Shown here in pieces: positions 22,560-33,479 of a stretch of 64,000 nucleotides of DNA. This stretch comes from Castor canadensis (Eukaryota > Chordata > Mammalia > Rodentia > Castoridae): contig NC_133391.1 in assembly GCF_047511655.1 (NCBI RefSeq), positions 131,038,906 through 131,102,905 of the forward strand, read 5' to 3'. The translations under genes and the position numbers were made by a program. The first letter of the stretch is position 1, and each line of letters opens with the position of its first letter. The notes under the pieces are model-generated. The model worked only from the letters and a program-made list of their open reading frames with translations. It was not told the DNA's origin and made no database searches.

Positions 22560-22790
22560 ATCACAAGGATCCTAATAAATAAAAGAGGAAGTAGGAGTCA
22601 GGGAGGGAGGAGAGATGAGGAAAGAAACAAAGCTTGAATTGATGGTTTTGAAGATAGGAGAGGGCCATGAGCCCAAGGAGGGCAGGTGGCTTCTAGAAGC
22701 CAGAAAACGCAGACAAATAGACTCCCCCACACCCCAACTCCCAGAGAAATACAGCTTTGCCAAGATTTTGATTTCACCCAGTTAGATTTT
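22560..22790 (+). mobile_element. MaLR (MLT1-like) LTR, part 2
   Basis: ATCACAAGGATCCTAATAAA, GGCTTCTAGAAGCCAGAAAA and CAGCTTTGCCAAGATTTTGA continue the LTR begun at 22145 in the expected order. Confidence 0.75.
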
Positions 22791-23224
22791 ATCATAGGCA
22801 TGTACATATAGGAAAAAAACATAGCTATAGAAGCTTCAATTCCATCTGCAGTTTCAAGCGTCTTCTGGAGGGTCTTGGAATGTATCCCCCACATGTAAAG
22901 GGGGTACCTACTACATGTGATAAAGCAGTACCATGCTCCCAGACTAGCAGGTTCTTTTCCTTGAGTACAATAAGGAGAATCATGTTAGAGTTAAAAACAG
23001 AATGAATTTAAGTTTGATAGGAAAAAAATTATTGACTGTGCAGGTCAAAATATAAACACATTCTAAAAACACAGTGCTATCTGGAAAACTTGAAAAACAG
23101 TCAGGTCACTCAGAGTTAAACACCAAAACACATAGTACCCGGGCTTTTTTTTTCTCTAAGCTCTGGAAAGAAAGTTTTGAACCAGCCTGTTCATTGCAGT
23201 TTTGAGCCTGGTAATCTACACCAG

Positions 23225-23425
23225 AGAGCAGGGGAGCACTGGTTTTTGTAAATAAAGTTTTATTGGGACATATCCATCCCACTGTTTACACACTGCCTGC
23301 AGCTGCTTCCTGCTGCAAAGGTAGACAGAGCTGAATAACTGCAACAGACACAGAGGCACTCACAAAGCCCGTAATATTTACTACTTGGTCCTTTACAGGA
23401 AAAATCTGTCGACCCTTGCTCTAGA
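23225..23425 (+). mobile_element. hAT-Charlie-type non-autonomous DNA transposon
   Basis: TTTTTGTAAATAAAGTTTTA, TTGGGACATATCCATCCCAC, GCCCGTAATATTTACTACTT and CCTTTACAGGAAAAATCTGT form a known mammalian MER-type element. I do not assign the exact subfamily. Confidence 0.75.
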
Positions 23426-24251
23426 GGGTTGCGGGTTCTGAGTTAGGCTAGAGAGCATCTGTCCCATCAGAAGTTTGGTTCCACCTGCACTGAGGGCCAT
23501 CCTGACACCCTTAAGTCCAACCACACTCTCCATAATGCTGGCAATCTAGTGGATTCCCTTCCTGCATAAACAGGGCTTGAGTACCTACTGTGCGCAAGGT
23601 GCTGACAAACCAAGATGAAGAACATTCACCCCTGACCTCTGTCCACTGGGAAAGGCTGACATAAGAAAGCGAGGCACAGCATGATAAGAGAATGGAAAGT
23701 TGCACATTTTAATGAGACAATAGATAAAGCATGCTTGCAGTCCCTTGCACACAGTGGTTAGTGATCATCTCTGGTCTTCAACACTTCGCTTTCAGCACCG
23801 ATCTCTCTTCAGCCACCCACCAGCACCAGGTACCATCTCCATCTCCACTGGCCAGCTGGCTCCACTGTCCTTTCGGGTCTCACAGCCCAGCCTGCGCCCT
23901 GCCCTTGCCTCTCCTGCAGCACCTCTCACAGACTCCTCCACAGCCTCGACCCAACCAGACACTTCTTGCTCATTTCTGGATGATTTTAAATGCAGTGCCA
24001 ACTTAAAGAAAAATATCATTTACAATAGACCATTGCAACAAGAATGGCGACAATCTGCTTAATGACTGTCATTATTTCAAAGATTGCTTAACATTAGCCG
24101 CTGAACAAGAAAAATCTAAATGCCTAAAACCCGACAGCTCATTTCTATGTGAGACATACTTGATAGATTTTTTTTCTCAAATTTAACATTTTTAAAAATT
24201 TACAAGTTATGAAATTGGAAGAAACTCTTCTACACTTACAATAATAAAAGA

Positions 24252-24377
24252 CAGCCAGGTGTGGGAATCGCAACTGTAATCTCAGCACTTGGGAGGCTTA
24301 CACAGGAGAATTGCAAGTTCAAGACCAGCCTGGGCTACACAGTGAGACCTTGTCTCAAAAATAAATAAATAAATAAA
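24252..24377 (+). repeat. B1-like SINE
   Basis: GTAATCTCAGCACTTGGGAG, AAGACCAGCCTGGGCTACAC and GAGACCTTGTCTCAAAAATA, with an (AAAT)n tail. Confidence 0.9.
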
Positions 24378-24470
24378 ATTTAAAACTAAAAGACAAATTA
24401 TAGTTAATGAAAGAAGGAGGAAGAATGTATTTTCTTTCTGTGTTATTCATTGGGGGAAAAAAATGTAGCC

Positions 24471-24612
24471 AGGCCTGGTGGTCATGCCTATAATGCCAGC
24501 ACTCAAAAGGCTAAGGCTAGATTGAGGCCAGTCTGAGCTACACAGCAAATTCCACACCAGCCTGGGATGCATAGTAGCACCTTATCTCACATAATAATAA
24601 TAATTATTATTA
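24471..24612 (+). repeat. B1-like SINE
   Basis: GCCAGGCCTGGTGGTCATGC, AATGCCAGCACTCAAAAGGC and ACCAGCCTGGGATGCATAG, with an (AAT) tail. Confidence 0.85.
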
Positions 24613-24864
24613 TTCAATGTTTTCTTATGAAAAAGAGATCAGAGAAAATATAGTTAAAACTAAAAAAATTACAGAACTATCTCAATAACTAATTTAAGAT
24701 TTGTGGTTTATAACATTTGCCATCTTTTTAAAATTTGCAATTTGCTGTTATTTTTCTCATTCTAAACATTTTCTTTCTTTTGTAATTTTGAGTTTTTCTT
24801 AAGGAGAGACTACCAAATTGCATAAGTTTTAGGCTCCACAAAGAACAAATCAACCCAACAAAGC

Positions 24865-25360
24865 CAGGACAGTTGATCATTTTTGAATAGCTGCTTTAAC
24901 AACATTACACCTTACAGACATAAGCAACACAAATTTATTGCCTAAGTCGTGTAACCCAAAACCCAACATGGGTCTCAATGGGCTACAATCAGTGACAGGC
25001 TCCTTCTTGAGGCTGTGAGGAAGAATCCCCTTCCTGATCTTTTCCAGACTCAAAAGGTAACTCTCATTCCTTGGCTTGTGGCCTCTTCCTCCACCTTCAA
25101 AGCCAGCAACAGCAGCCAAATCCTTTTCACTGCACATCGCTCTGACCATCTGTAGTCACATTGCCCTCTAACTCTGCCCTACCTCCCTTTTCCACTTTAC
25201 AAACCTTAATGATGACACTTGGCCGATTTGGACAGTTTCCCTTTTTTAAGGTGAGTTGATTAACAATTTTAATTCCATCTGCAATCTTAAATTTTCACAG
25301 CTTCCTGGAATTAGAATGGGGCATCTTTCTTGATACCCTTTTGCCTACCACTAAGGCATA
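24865..25360 (-). mobile_element. MaLR (MLT1-like) LTR, antisense
   Basis: CAACACAAATTTATTGCCTA, AACATGGGTCTCAATGGGCT, CATTCCTTGGCTTGTGGCCT, CTTCAAAGCCAGCAACAGCA and TTAATTCCATCTGCAATCTT occur in the order of a reversed MLT1-type LTR. The 90-codon open frame within it is not a gene. Confidence 0.8.
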
Positions 25361-26281
25361 AACCTGAGCCAGACTTCTTTATACCATGTCTGTATTCCCA
25401 AAGGATGAAGCCATCAAGAGAAGGGGAGAAAAGAGGTAAGCCTCAGGGGATAAGGCAAGGTGTGCTGGGGGTGAAGGCCAAGCTGGAAATGGCGTAATGG
25501 ACTCCACCCCTGTTCTTCCTTGCTGTTGATCTATGGAGTTCCTTTTCTTCTTGAGCAGGCTTGACTTCAGTTTCTGTTTCCAGTTTCCAGGAAGGCATCT
25601 CTGATGGATGGTTTTCAAGATATCTGTCTGCCATTCTTGCTTTTCACTATTCTTCCCTTCAGTGGTGCTTACACACAAGCCCCTCTGTTGAGACACCTTT
25701 TCCTCTATCACCCAGCTAACACCTAGTTCTTCCCCCAAAAAAGAATCAGCTGTCTGTCTCTCAGAAAATGTTCTAACTGGCCTCGATGAGTGTTGTGGAG
25801 CTCACAGCACTGTCTTGTTAACTTCCTCACCGATGGGAGGCCTGGAGAAGAATGGGCCTCCCTCTTCATTATCTGGGCTCCCCCAGCCTTGCACATGGCT
25901 GATACGTTGTAGATTCTCCAAAAATTTTAAGTAAATGAATGGAAAAATATTTAAATAACAGAAGAGTAGACATACTGTAAACATAGTTGGTGGAAACTGG
26001 TACCCCAGACTTTCTTAGTCAAGGAATTTTAGTTTTCCCAGCCTTTCTTTACAATCACTTTGGTAAGCATCCAGGAAATAAACACTGCATCCAGATGCAT
26101 CAGGTTGCCCTGAACTGGATATCTCTAAAGCAAGCGTCTCACTCCTGTCCTTTCCCTTGGTACCCACACGGGATGGGTCTCAGGGACCTTGCAGATACAA
26201 AATGCAAGGATGCTCAAGTCCTTTCTGTAATGGTGGACTATTTGTATATAACCTAAACTCATCTTCCCACATACTTTCCTT
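25361..26281. other. Intergenic DNA, nothing recognised
   Basis: Short overlapping open frames on the minus strand (25738-25379) show no known motif. Confidence 0.4.
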
Positions 26282-26466
26282 TTTTTTTTTTCCAGTACTG
26301 GGGTTTGAACTCAGTGTCTACACCTTGAGCCACTCCACCAGCCCTTTTTTGTGACGGCTTTTTTCAAGATAGGGTTTCAAGAACTATTTTCCCAGGGCTG
26401 GCTTCAAACTGCAATCTCTGCCTCCTGAGTAGCTAGGATTACGGGCATGAGCCACCGGCGCCCAGC
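26282..26466 (-). repeat. Composite SINE, antisense
   Basis: A T run, CCAGTACTGGGGTTTGAACT, CTTGAGCCACTCCACCAGCC and GGCATGAGCCACCGGCGCCC mark a full reversed copy. Confidence 0.92.
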
Positions 26467-26567
26467 TTCCCATATATTGTAAGTTGCTTCTTCATTACTT
26501 ATAATAACTAATATAATGTAAATGCCATGTGAATTGTTGTAATGCTACAATATGGAATAATTGCAAT

Positions 26568-26675
26568 GGCCAGGCATGCTAACACCCACCTGTAATCTCA
26601 ACACTAGGGAGGCAAAAGAATTGTGAGTTTGAGACCAGCCTGGGCTACATAGCTAGACCCGGTATCAAAAAGAAA
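26568..26675 (+). repeat. B1-like SINE
   Basis: GGCCAGGCATGCTAACACCC and GAGACCAGCCTGGGCTACAT are present. Confidence 0.85.
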
Positions 26676-27385
26676 AAAGTCTCTACAGACACATTTTTTT
26701 CAAATATTTTAAATTTACTATTGGTTGAATCCATCAGGTGACTGACGGATCTGAAAGGAGCTCAGTATAGGTACAGCACGTCATCAGATCTGCCAAATTC
26801 CTCTCCTCCGTTCTTGAAGCTTGCTATTACCATCTGTATCGTCTTTGTGTCATATAGCCATGCCCCAGAAAATTGAAGAAATCAAGGATTTTCTGCTCAC
26901 AGCCAGGCAAAAGGATGTCAAAGGATAACGTGAAGTTTAAAGCACACCACAGCAAATTCCTTTCTACCCTGGTCGTCAGAGACAAAGAGAAGGCAGACAG
27001 CAAAGCAGTCCCCACCCCCAGGTTTGCAGTAAAGGAGCTGAAATGAACCAGACATGCAGACAAAATGGGATGGTATTAAAATCTTGAAAAGAAAAAGAAA
27101 AAAAGACCTGCCAAATTCCTAATAATAACTGGGACAAAGATCCATGCTTTCCAGATATGTAAGAGCTCTCTGTGAATAGTCACACTCACTCCTTAGGTTA
27201 AAAGTAAATGAACCTACAAATTTACAAAGCAAAAAAAAAAGTCATCTATTTTGTAAGAGGCATAACAAGAAAAGAAGTTACATGAAAGTAGAATATTCAA
27301 AAATATGTTTGACATTCCTAATATGAAATAAATGTTTACTCTTAAAAGAAATGCAGACCCCATAGAAAGGGAAAGTAGTATAAAC
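26676..27385. other. Intergenic DNA, nothing recognised
   Basis: No known repeat or gene signal is seen. Confidence 0.4.
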
Positions 27386-27615
27386 ACAGACAGGTGCCAG
27401 TGCTCACACCTGGTAATCCTAGCTACTTGGAAGTCTGAGATCAAGATGATCGAGGTTCGAGGCCAGCCTGGGCAAATAGCTCAAGAGACCCCATCTCCAA
27501 AATAATCAGAATAAAATGGACTAGAAGTGTGGCTCAAGCAGAAGAATGCATGCTTGGCAATCACTAAGTCCTGAGTTCAAACCCAGTCCCACCAAAATTA
27601 ATAAATAAATACTAT
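27386..27615 (+). repeat. Composite SINE
   Basis: GGTGCCAGTGCTCACACCTG, GGTTCGAGGCCAGCCTGGGC, the joint CCAAAATAATCAGAATAAAA and AGTGTGGCTCAAGCAGAAG show both halves. Confidence 0.88.
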
Positions 27616-28237
27616 AACCAAAGGTCAGAGGTAGCCAAACACTGCCATGTACAAAACCATCCATTTTATTGAAAACTAACTGCAACAATGAGTAACACTC
27701 AACAGAATGGTAGACTTGTCAGGTCAAGAAATTTAGTAAGAAACAATATACTAACAAATACCATTATTTCATATCAAAATAAAATAGGTGGTATGGATAA
27801 AATTCTTATAATTTATTTGACATGTTCGAGATCATTTAAAGTGGAAGAAAAATCATATTAATACATAGGAATGGAGTGTAAATCCATTCCTAAATAAATC
27901 CTAATAATCATAAATAAATCCAAATTGGGCTCAATATGTAAAAAGTAATACATGCAGAATTTTTTCTGGATTGCTTTGCAACTTTATGCCATGTGAGGGC
28001 GCCAAAGCATTAAAGATATGTTCGCCATGTTTTCTGCTGAAATACAAAGTTGTTCAAAGGCCTTCAGTGAGTGTTTATTGAACACCGGTTATGTGTGTTG
28101 TGGACGAGGAGCTGCAATAAAGACACAAAAGTAAATGACACAGCATCACTGGCCTCAGTCGGTGAGCCCAAGTCAGGATATGGGGCAGCCCTGGGGCACA
28201 GAAGAGAATGTCATGAGTTTTGTTATGTTGTCTTCTT
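27616..28237. other. Intergenic DNA with weak MIR-like string
   Basis: GTGAGTGTTTATTGAACACC near 28067 resembles a reversed MIR end. Nothing else is recognised. Confidence 0.4.
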
Positions 28238-28319
28238 CCTTTGTTGAGGTGCTCATCAAACCCAGAACCTCTTGAGTGCTGGGCAAGTGTTCAAACCTTG
28301 AGCTACAACCCCGGCCCAC
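28238..28319 (-). repeat. tRNA/ID-type SINE, antisense
   Basis: CTTGAGTGCTGGGCAAGTGT and CCTTGAGCTACAACCCCGGC fit the reversed ID-like monomer. Confidence 0.7.
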
Positions 28320-28772
28320 ATGCCAGGTTTTAAACTAGTTATTGTTCATAGGTCAAAGCTCATCCAGTCTCTCCTTGGCACTGGTTCTGTAAGTAGAGCC
28401 CAGACTCCTGGGAGTCTGAGACCATTTCAGGTCAAAATAAGTTATTTTCATTGTAAGACATGCTTTTGCCTCTATTACTTTCATTTTCTCATGCAGCTAT
28501 AGTGTTTTCCAAAGGCATGTGTCTGAGGATTGCATTTTTTGGAAATTTCTAAACTAATAGGTTGGATAAATTTGTGTTTTTAGGGACTAACTCAGCTTTT
28601 TCTCTTTATTTCCTCAAGGCTCTTGCCAAGCCATCTGCAGTTATACCTACTGTACTCTCTGTACCTTAACTTATCCAGCAAATTTGTATTTAAAAGCTCA
28701 TAAATTTTAATTGTACCTCTGTGGAAACACTACTAGACATAGTTTGATTTCTGATTTTGAAATATTTTAAAA
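28320..28772. other. Intergenic DNA, nothing recognised
   Basis: No gene or confident repeat is seen up to the SINE that holds the ERV. Confidence 0.4.
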
Positions 28773-28788
28773 GCCAGGCACTGGTGGC
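28773..28788 (+). repeat. Composite SINE, left piece, split by ERV
   Basis: The SINE start GCCAGGCACTGGTGGC ends exactly at the ERV border. The rest of the same SINE resumes at 35455 beyond the ERV. Positions 28783-28788 (GGTGGC) are the left copy of the 6 bp target duplication. Confidence 0.8.
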
Positions 28789-29224
28789 TCTCACAATCTG
28801 CGTGAGCTCATCCTAGAAACCTAACTGGGGACAACAGGAGATGCAGAAAGAACAAAAGACAAACATACAAAAAACCTAGGACCAGGTGGGCTGGGCACTC
28901 AAAAAAACTGGGGCCAGATGGGCTGGGCACTAGGATGGAGACACAACAGCCTCATCCACCTCCAACAAGTTTATTATATACAGCGGCAAAACTAGGAGGT
29001 GGAGCAGCAGTTCCCAGGGCAGGGCATGACATTGTGGTTCTCAGGAATGGGAGGAACCTGCAATCACTACTCTCGAAACATAAACATCTTACCAAACAGC
29101 TATGCTGCATTTTGCCTTTGTCCCCTTCTGCAGCTGGGGCCATGCCAAACTCAGCCTGCAGATTATTGGGCATAGCTGTGCTTATGTCAAGTTTTCATAG
29201 GCTTCTCATACTCCACTCTCCACA
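28789..29224 (-). repeat. 3' LTR of the ERV
   Basis: It is about 436 bp and begins TGTGGAGAG in sense, directly after the polypurine tract. It is longer than the 5' LTR partly because a short G-rich segment with the words GGTGGGCTGGGCACT and GATGGGCTGGGCACT occurs twice near 28880-28935. Confidence 0.88.
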
Positions 29225-29242
29225 TCTCCCCCTTTTTAATTT
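29225..29242 (-). promoter_or_regulatory. Polypurine tract of the ERV
   Basis: The sense strand carries an unbroken purine run, AAAAAGGGGGAGA, directly before the TG of the 3' LTR. This is the plus-strand priming site of retroviral reverse transcription. Confidence 0.8.
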
Positions 29243-29829
29243 CTTAAATGCTCCCATTGAAGCCCATCCCCCAATCCAAGGAGTTGTCTTTGCACCATGT
29301 GGCATCTGACTGAAAGAACAAGAAAATGGGTGAACAATAACACACTTATTCCTGTCAAATCCCAGAGGGAGTGCGTTAGCAAGTTAAATGGATTGAAACC
29401 CTTGAGTTCATCCAGGACAGTTTTTGCAACAGTAGCTGGAGAAACAGCATTATCACAAGCCTTTTGCATGGCCAATATTTGTTGTCTTAATAGCCATAAG
29501 TCTACAGTACCTTTTGCTTCATTTTCATGAGCCTATGAGATTTACCTGTGAAGCTATAGTCACTATATCGAGGCACCAAATGTCCTGAGGAATGACCTCC
29601 CATGTGCACTGTATCATTGGTAAAGATAGATATAGGGTGGCTCTACTAAGTGATAGGAGGCACCATTGGCGGGCTGGGCATGAAAGTCCAGTGTGCATCG
29701 CCCTGGACAACACCCACCTGTACTGTGATTATGACCAATGCCGCCAGCAGTGTGACTGTGGGATTCCCAGCCAACCCCAGGTTACTGGTTACCATCATCC
29801 TCACGTCCATTAGTTTCTTCATTTGACCC
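29243..29829 (-). pseudogene. ERV env remnant, mostly deleted
   Basis: Only about 590 bases lie between the integrase end and the polypurine tract, far less than an env gene needs. The last part (29475-29243) encodes a hydrophobic membrane-like stretch resembling an envelope tail (LDELKGFNPFNLLTHSLW and beyond). The first part encodes an unclear peptide. This suggests an internal deletion that removed surface and most transmembrane sequence. Confidence 0.5.
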
Positions 29830-30884
29830 CAGGAGGGTGGCTCACTGTTTCACATCTATCTTGCTGGCAGCCATTTTCTTGCTGCCCTCTGGTCAGTGGA
29901 GGAGTCAGCCTCAGCAGCTCCCTGTCCCAGGGCGAGTCTTCCAGTCTCGGCCTCCTCATCTTCGGGACCAGGGAGTCCATGAGGCTTGACAGACTGTTAT
30001 GGTAGCCACACTGGGTGTTCTGCATCTTCAGGAAAAACACAGCATGCCCTCGACCCCACATCAGGACAGGACTGGGACCATGCCATTTGCCAGTCAACAC
30101 ATTTTTCCAAAGAACCTGAGGCCTGCCAGTCAGCTCCTGCAGTTGCCAATGCCTTTCAGCAGGTGTTAAACCCCATTCTGGGCAATTCAAAAAATTAAGG
30201 GTATATAAAGCTTTGTGCAATTGGCTAGCTGGGGGAAGTACCTCATCTTCCCCTTTTCATTTTTTTAATTGCATTTTGAGAGTGGCATGTGCATGTTCCA
30301 CTGTGGCCTGCCCTTGAGGATTGTAAGGAATACTGGTGGTCATGGTGTGATGTATCTGATAGGCCTCACAGAACCGCTGGAAAGCAGTTGAAGTACATGC
30401 AGGGCCATTGTGGGTCTTGAGCTGTTGGGGTTTACCCATGGAGGTGAAGGCAGCCAAACAATGAGCGATGACATGCTCAGTGGCCTCACCAGCGTGCGTG
30501 GAGGCATAGATCTAACCTGAAGAAGTGTCCACTAACACAAGAGCATAGCACCGCCAGCCAAAGGAGGGAACATGAGTGACATCCATCTGCCACAAGATTC
30601 CAGGCTGAAGGCCCCAGGGATTAACCCCCTCAGGCACTTGTGGCAAACATGTGACACACTTCTGACATGATTTAATGATTTGTTGAGCCTGCTCCCTAGT
30701 AAGGTGAAATTGCCTATGCAAGGCTGAGCATTTTGATGGTAGAAAGCATGACTTAGTTGGGCAGCTTCTACGGGTGCAGCAGTTTGCATGGGCAAGCCCA
30801 AAGCAAGCCCAGAGACTAGGTTATCTGCCCGGGCATTACCGTCAGCGAGGAGGCTAGGGAGATTAGAAAGTGAGCACAAATGGC
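29830..30884 (-). pseudogene. ERV pol remnant: integrase
   Basis: The HHCC zinc domain is partly seen as HRQFHLTREQAQQIIKSCQK with CVTC near 30640-30720. The catalytic core has the first Asp in WQMDVTHVPSFG near 30580. The second is replaced by His in THNGPACTS near 30400, and the Glu is kept in NPQGQATVEHAH near 30310. The C-terminal part with GKWHGPSPVLMWGRGHAVF runs near 30060. One of three catalytic residues is lost. Confidence 0.85.
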
Positions 30885-31527
30885 TCACAAAACAAGGATA
30901 AAGGCAGGTTTGCACCAGACTACATAACTGAAGAAAAGATTAAATAACTCTTCACTACTAGTATGGCCGATATAAGCAGTTTCAATGTGGCATAAAACAC
31001 CTACCACATAGTGACTGTCACTGTATAGACTGATAGGTTGTTGTGGAAAGTCCCTGAGGACCATGATGACAGCATACTGCATCGTACTTTGAGCGGAGGC
31101 AAAAACAGTATGTTCAACTTAATGGCAATCTTTGGTGTAATAGGCAGCAGTGACATGCCCAGAAGCATCACTGAAAATTGTAACAGCCTCTGACAGAGGG
31201 GAGGATAGAATAATTTTTGGAAAAACAAATGCATGAAGGGAGGCAAACTGTTTTGAATGCAGGAGATGTTTCCCTGACCTGTACTGGAAAATTAGCCAGT
31301 GCAGACTGCCATAAGTCTGAAAATTGCCATAACCAATGCTGTTGATCCTTTGAAAATGGAACAATATTATTGTGCTCGTGCCCCAGCAATTCACAACAAC
31401 GAGTGCATCCCTTAGCAATCAGCCTAGCTACCAGCTCACGATGTGGCATAAGAACCTTAGCAAGAGAGTGACCTAATTGTAACCATTCCAGCACCCCCTG
31501 CAATTGCCAGAGTGCTCCCATTGGCAT
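30885..31527 (-). pseudogene. ERV pol remnant: connection and RNase H
   Basis: The RNase H start is visible as IFSDASGHVTAAYYTKD near 31130-31190, retaining the first catalytic Asp. Further RNase H-like peptides (SLYSDSHYVVG near 31010-31045, with Asp) follow in another frame. At least two frameshifts separate the pieces. Confidence 0.8.
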
Positions 31528-31599
31528 TGATGGAGAGAGTAAAATCAGTAACTGAACAGGCTGCTGTGGATCCCAGCGCTAAAGCTGGGCTGTAGCAAT

Positions 31600-32500
31600 T
31601 GCTCTCTCTACCTTAACCAATGCCTGTCGGGCATCCTCCATAAATTCTCGAAGCCAGGAAGGATTAGGCTCGCCCTTGAGAGTTGAAAAAGAGGAGATAA
31701 GGTGTCAGTGGTGAGTTTTAGAGAGGGTCTGAGCCAATTGATATCTCCCAGTTTTTGTAAATTGTTTATAGTTTTTAAGTTATCCTTCCTGATCTCTACC
31801 TTTTGAGGATGGATCAAGTATCCATCGATAACTTGCCCTAAACATTGAAAGGGAGGCATTTTTCGTAACTTTTCTGGGGCAATGCACAATCCCCAGGCCT
31901 CAAGGTCCTTTGTAAGATCTGCCAAGATTAGCAGAAGTGTAAACTCACTGGGCTGACTTATCAGAGTATCATCCATGTAATGAAGGACATACGCTTCTGG
32001 ATACTTACGGCGTGTAGGTTCTATTGCTGCAGCAACTAACTCCTCACACATAATGGGACTGTTAGCCATGCCTTGGGGCAGCACTGTCCAATGACATCAG
32101 GCGCCCAGGGCCCTGATGATTGGTGATGGTAAAGTGAAAGCAAATTTTTCTCTGTCTTTTGGATGGAGAGGAATGGTATGGTACAAAAAAAAAAAAAAGC
32201 GTCTTTAAGATCAAGAATGCAAAGACAAGACAATAATCCAATGGAATGGCTGTGGGTGAGGGAAGGCCAGGCAGTTCTTAAATCCTGTAACAGCCTCCAT
32301 CTTCCCAACTTTTTTCTAATCACAAAAATTGGAGTATTCCAAGGGCTACGGGTAGGCTCAATATGCCCTGTCTTTAATTATTCCTCCACCAGAGCTGTGA
32401 CTGCAGCCAATTTCTCCCCGTCAAGGGCCACTGGTCCTCCCAGACTGGATCTGTTGAGAGCCAAGTGATCTGGGCTGCATGTTTGAAAGGCAAGTATTTA
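31600..32500 (-). pseudogene. ERV pol remnant: reverse transcriptase
   Basis: The conserved block LPQGMANSP occurs near 32060-32084 and the catalytic YMDD box is intact at 31968-31979. An open stretch of 158 codons continues through the thumb-like part. Upstream, the fingers/palm part (LQDLR, LDLKDAFF) is broken by frameshifts and an inserted A run near 32190. Confidence 0.9.
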
Positions 32501-32519
32501 ATTTGTTGGATCAGGGCCC

Positions 32520-33330
32520 CTACTGAAAATGCTGTAGGGCCTGATACCCTAGCCCTGCCCTTCCTAGATTCCCTAAAGGCTGTACAGGATGTAACCTACC
32601 TTGTTGATATTTTCCCAATCCCCTAAAGGAATTATAGCCTTGTAGAAACATTTGGTGAGAGACCATGCTATTAGGACTCCAGAGTATAGCTCCCATACGC
32701 TCTAATACATCTCTTCTCCATACATAAGGATTAAAAAATCCCTGAGTATCCCTCTTCATCCCTCCAATGGATCTGCTGAGCACTCTGGAGGGGGCCATGA
32801 GTGGCCCCTCCCCCTGCAGATCGGCAGCAGAAGGTTGGCAAGGCCAACTTTTTGGCCAATGTCCAGCAGCAACTACAGAGACATCAGCACCAGTCTCCAA
32901 AAGTCCCCCAAACCATTTTTCATTTAAGAACCAAGTCCTTTCCAGCCCATCTTTTGTTACTTGTTGTACCCAGTAGGCATGATCAGAGGAACTGAATCCT
33001 CCATCTCTCCACAGGGTGTGAGTTAACACCTTGCTTTTCTTCGTATTTGGGAGAATAACTAATAGAGCTATTTTTTCCTTTGGGGATACTGCTACAAAGG
33101 CACCTGGTGCCTGGGTCATTATCTTAATTTCTCCAGTATAGTCTTCATCAATCACACCTGGATAAACCTGTAATCTCCTTATGGTTGTGTTACTTTTCCC
33201 TAATACTAAACCCACTGTGCCCTGGGGCAGAGGGCCAAAGACCCTCAGAGGGATAACTTGCACCCCATATCACGTGTTAACATGTATCAGGAGGTGGGAC
33301 TGACATCCAATCCTGCACTTCCTGGGGTGG
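32520..33330 (-). pseudogene. ERV pro remnant: dUTPase and aspartic protease with G-patch
   Basis: A dUTPase signature (TTPGSAGLDV) lies near 33300-33330 and continues after a break with GTVGLVLGKS and YPGVIDEDYTGEI. The protease active site appears as LLETGADVS near 32880-32900, where the family has the catalytic DTG, so the catalytic Asp is Glu. A G-patch-like GYNSFRGLGK follows near 32610-32640. The 247-codon open stretch is the longest intact part of the element, but the changed catalytic residue makes protease activity unlikely. Confidence 0.87.
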
Positions 33331-33479
33331 TGCAAATGAGGTTTTCAATGGTGGGTATTGGTGAGAAGTCTGCATAGTAATTGCCCCCACAGTTCAACAG
33401 GCCAGGCTGCCCACTGGAAGTTTCCCTGTCCTGTAAGAGGTTGCCCATCTCTATCTGTTTTGGAGTGACATTTGTTTGC

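Noticed and set aside
32520..33263. Intact 247-codon retroviral protease-region frame as a domesticated gene
   Set aside because: The protease active-site Asp is Glu, the dUTPase start lies in another frame, there is no promoter of its own, and the provirus is decayed throughout.
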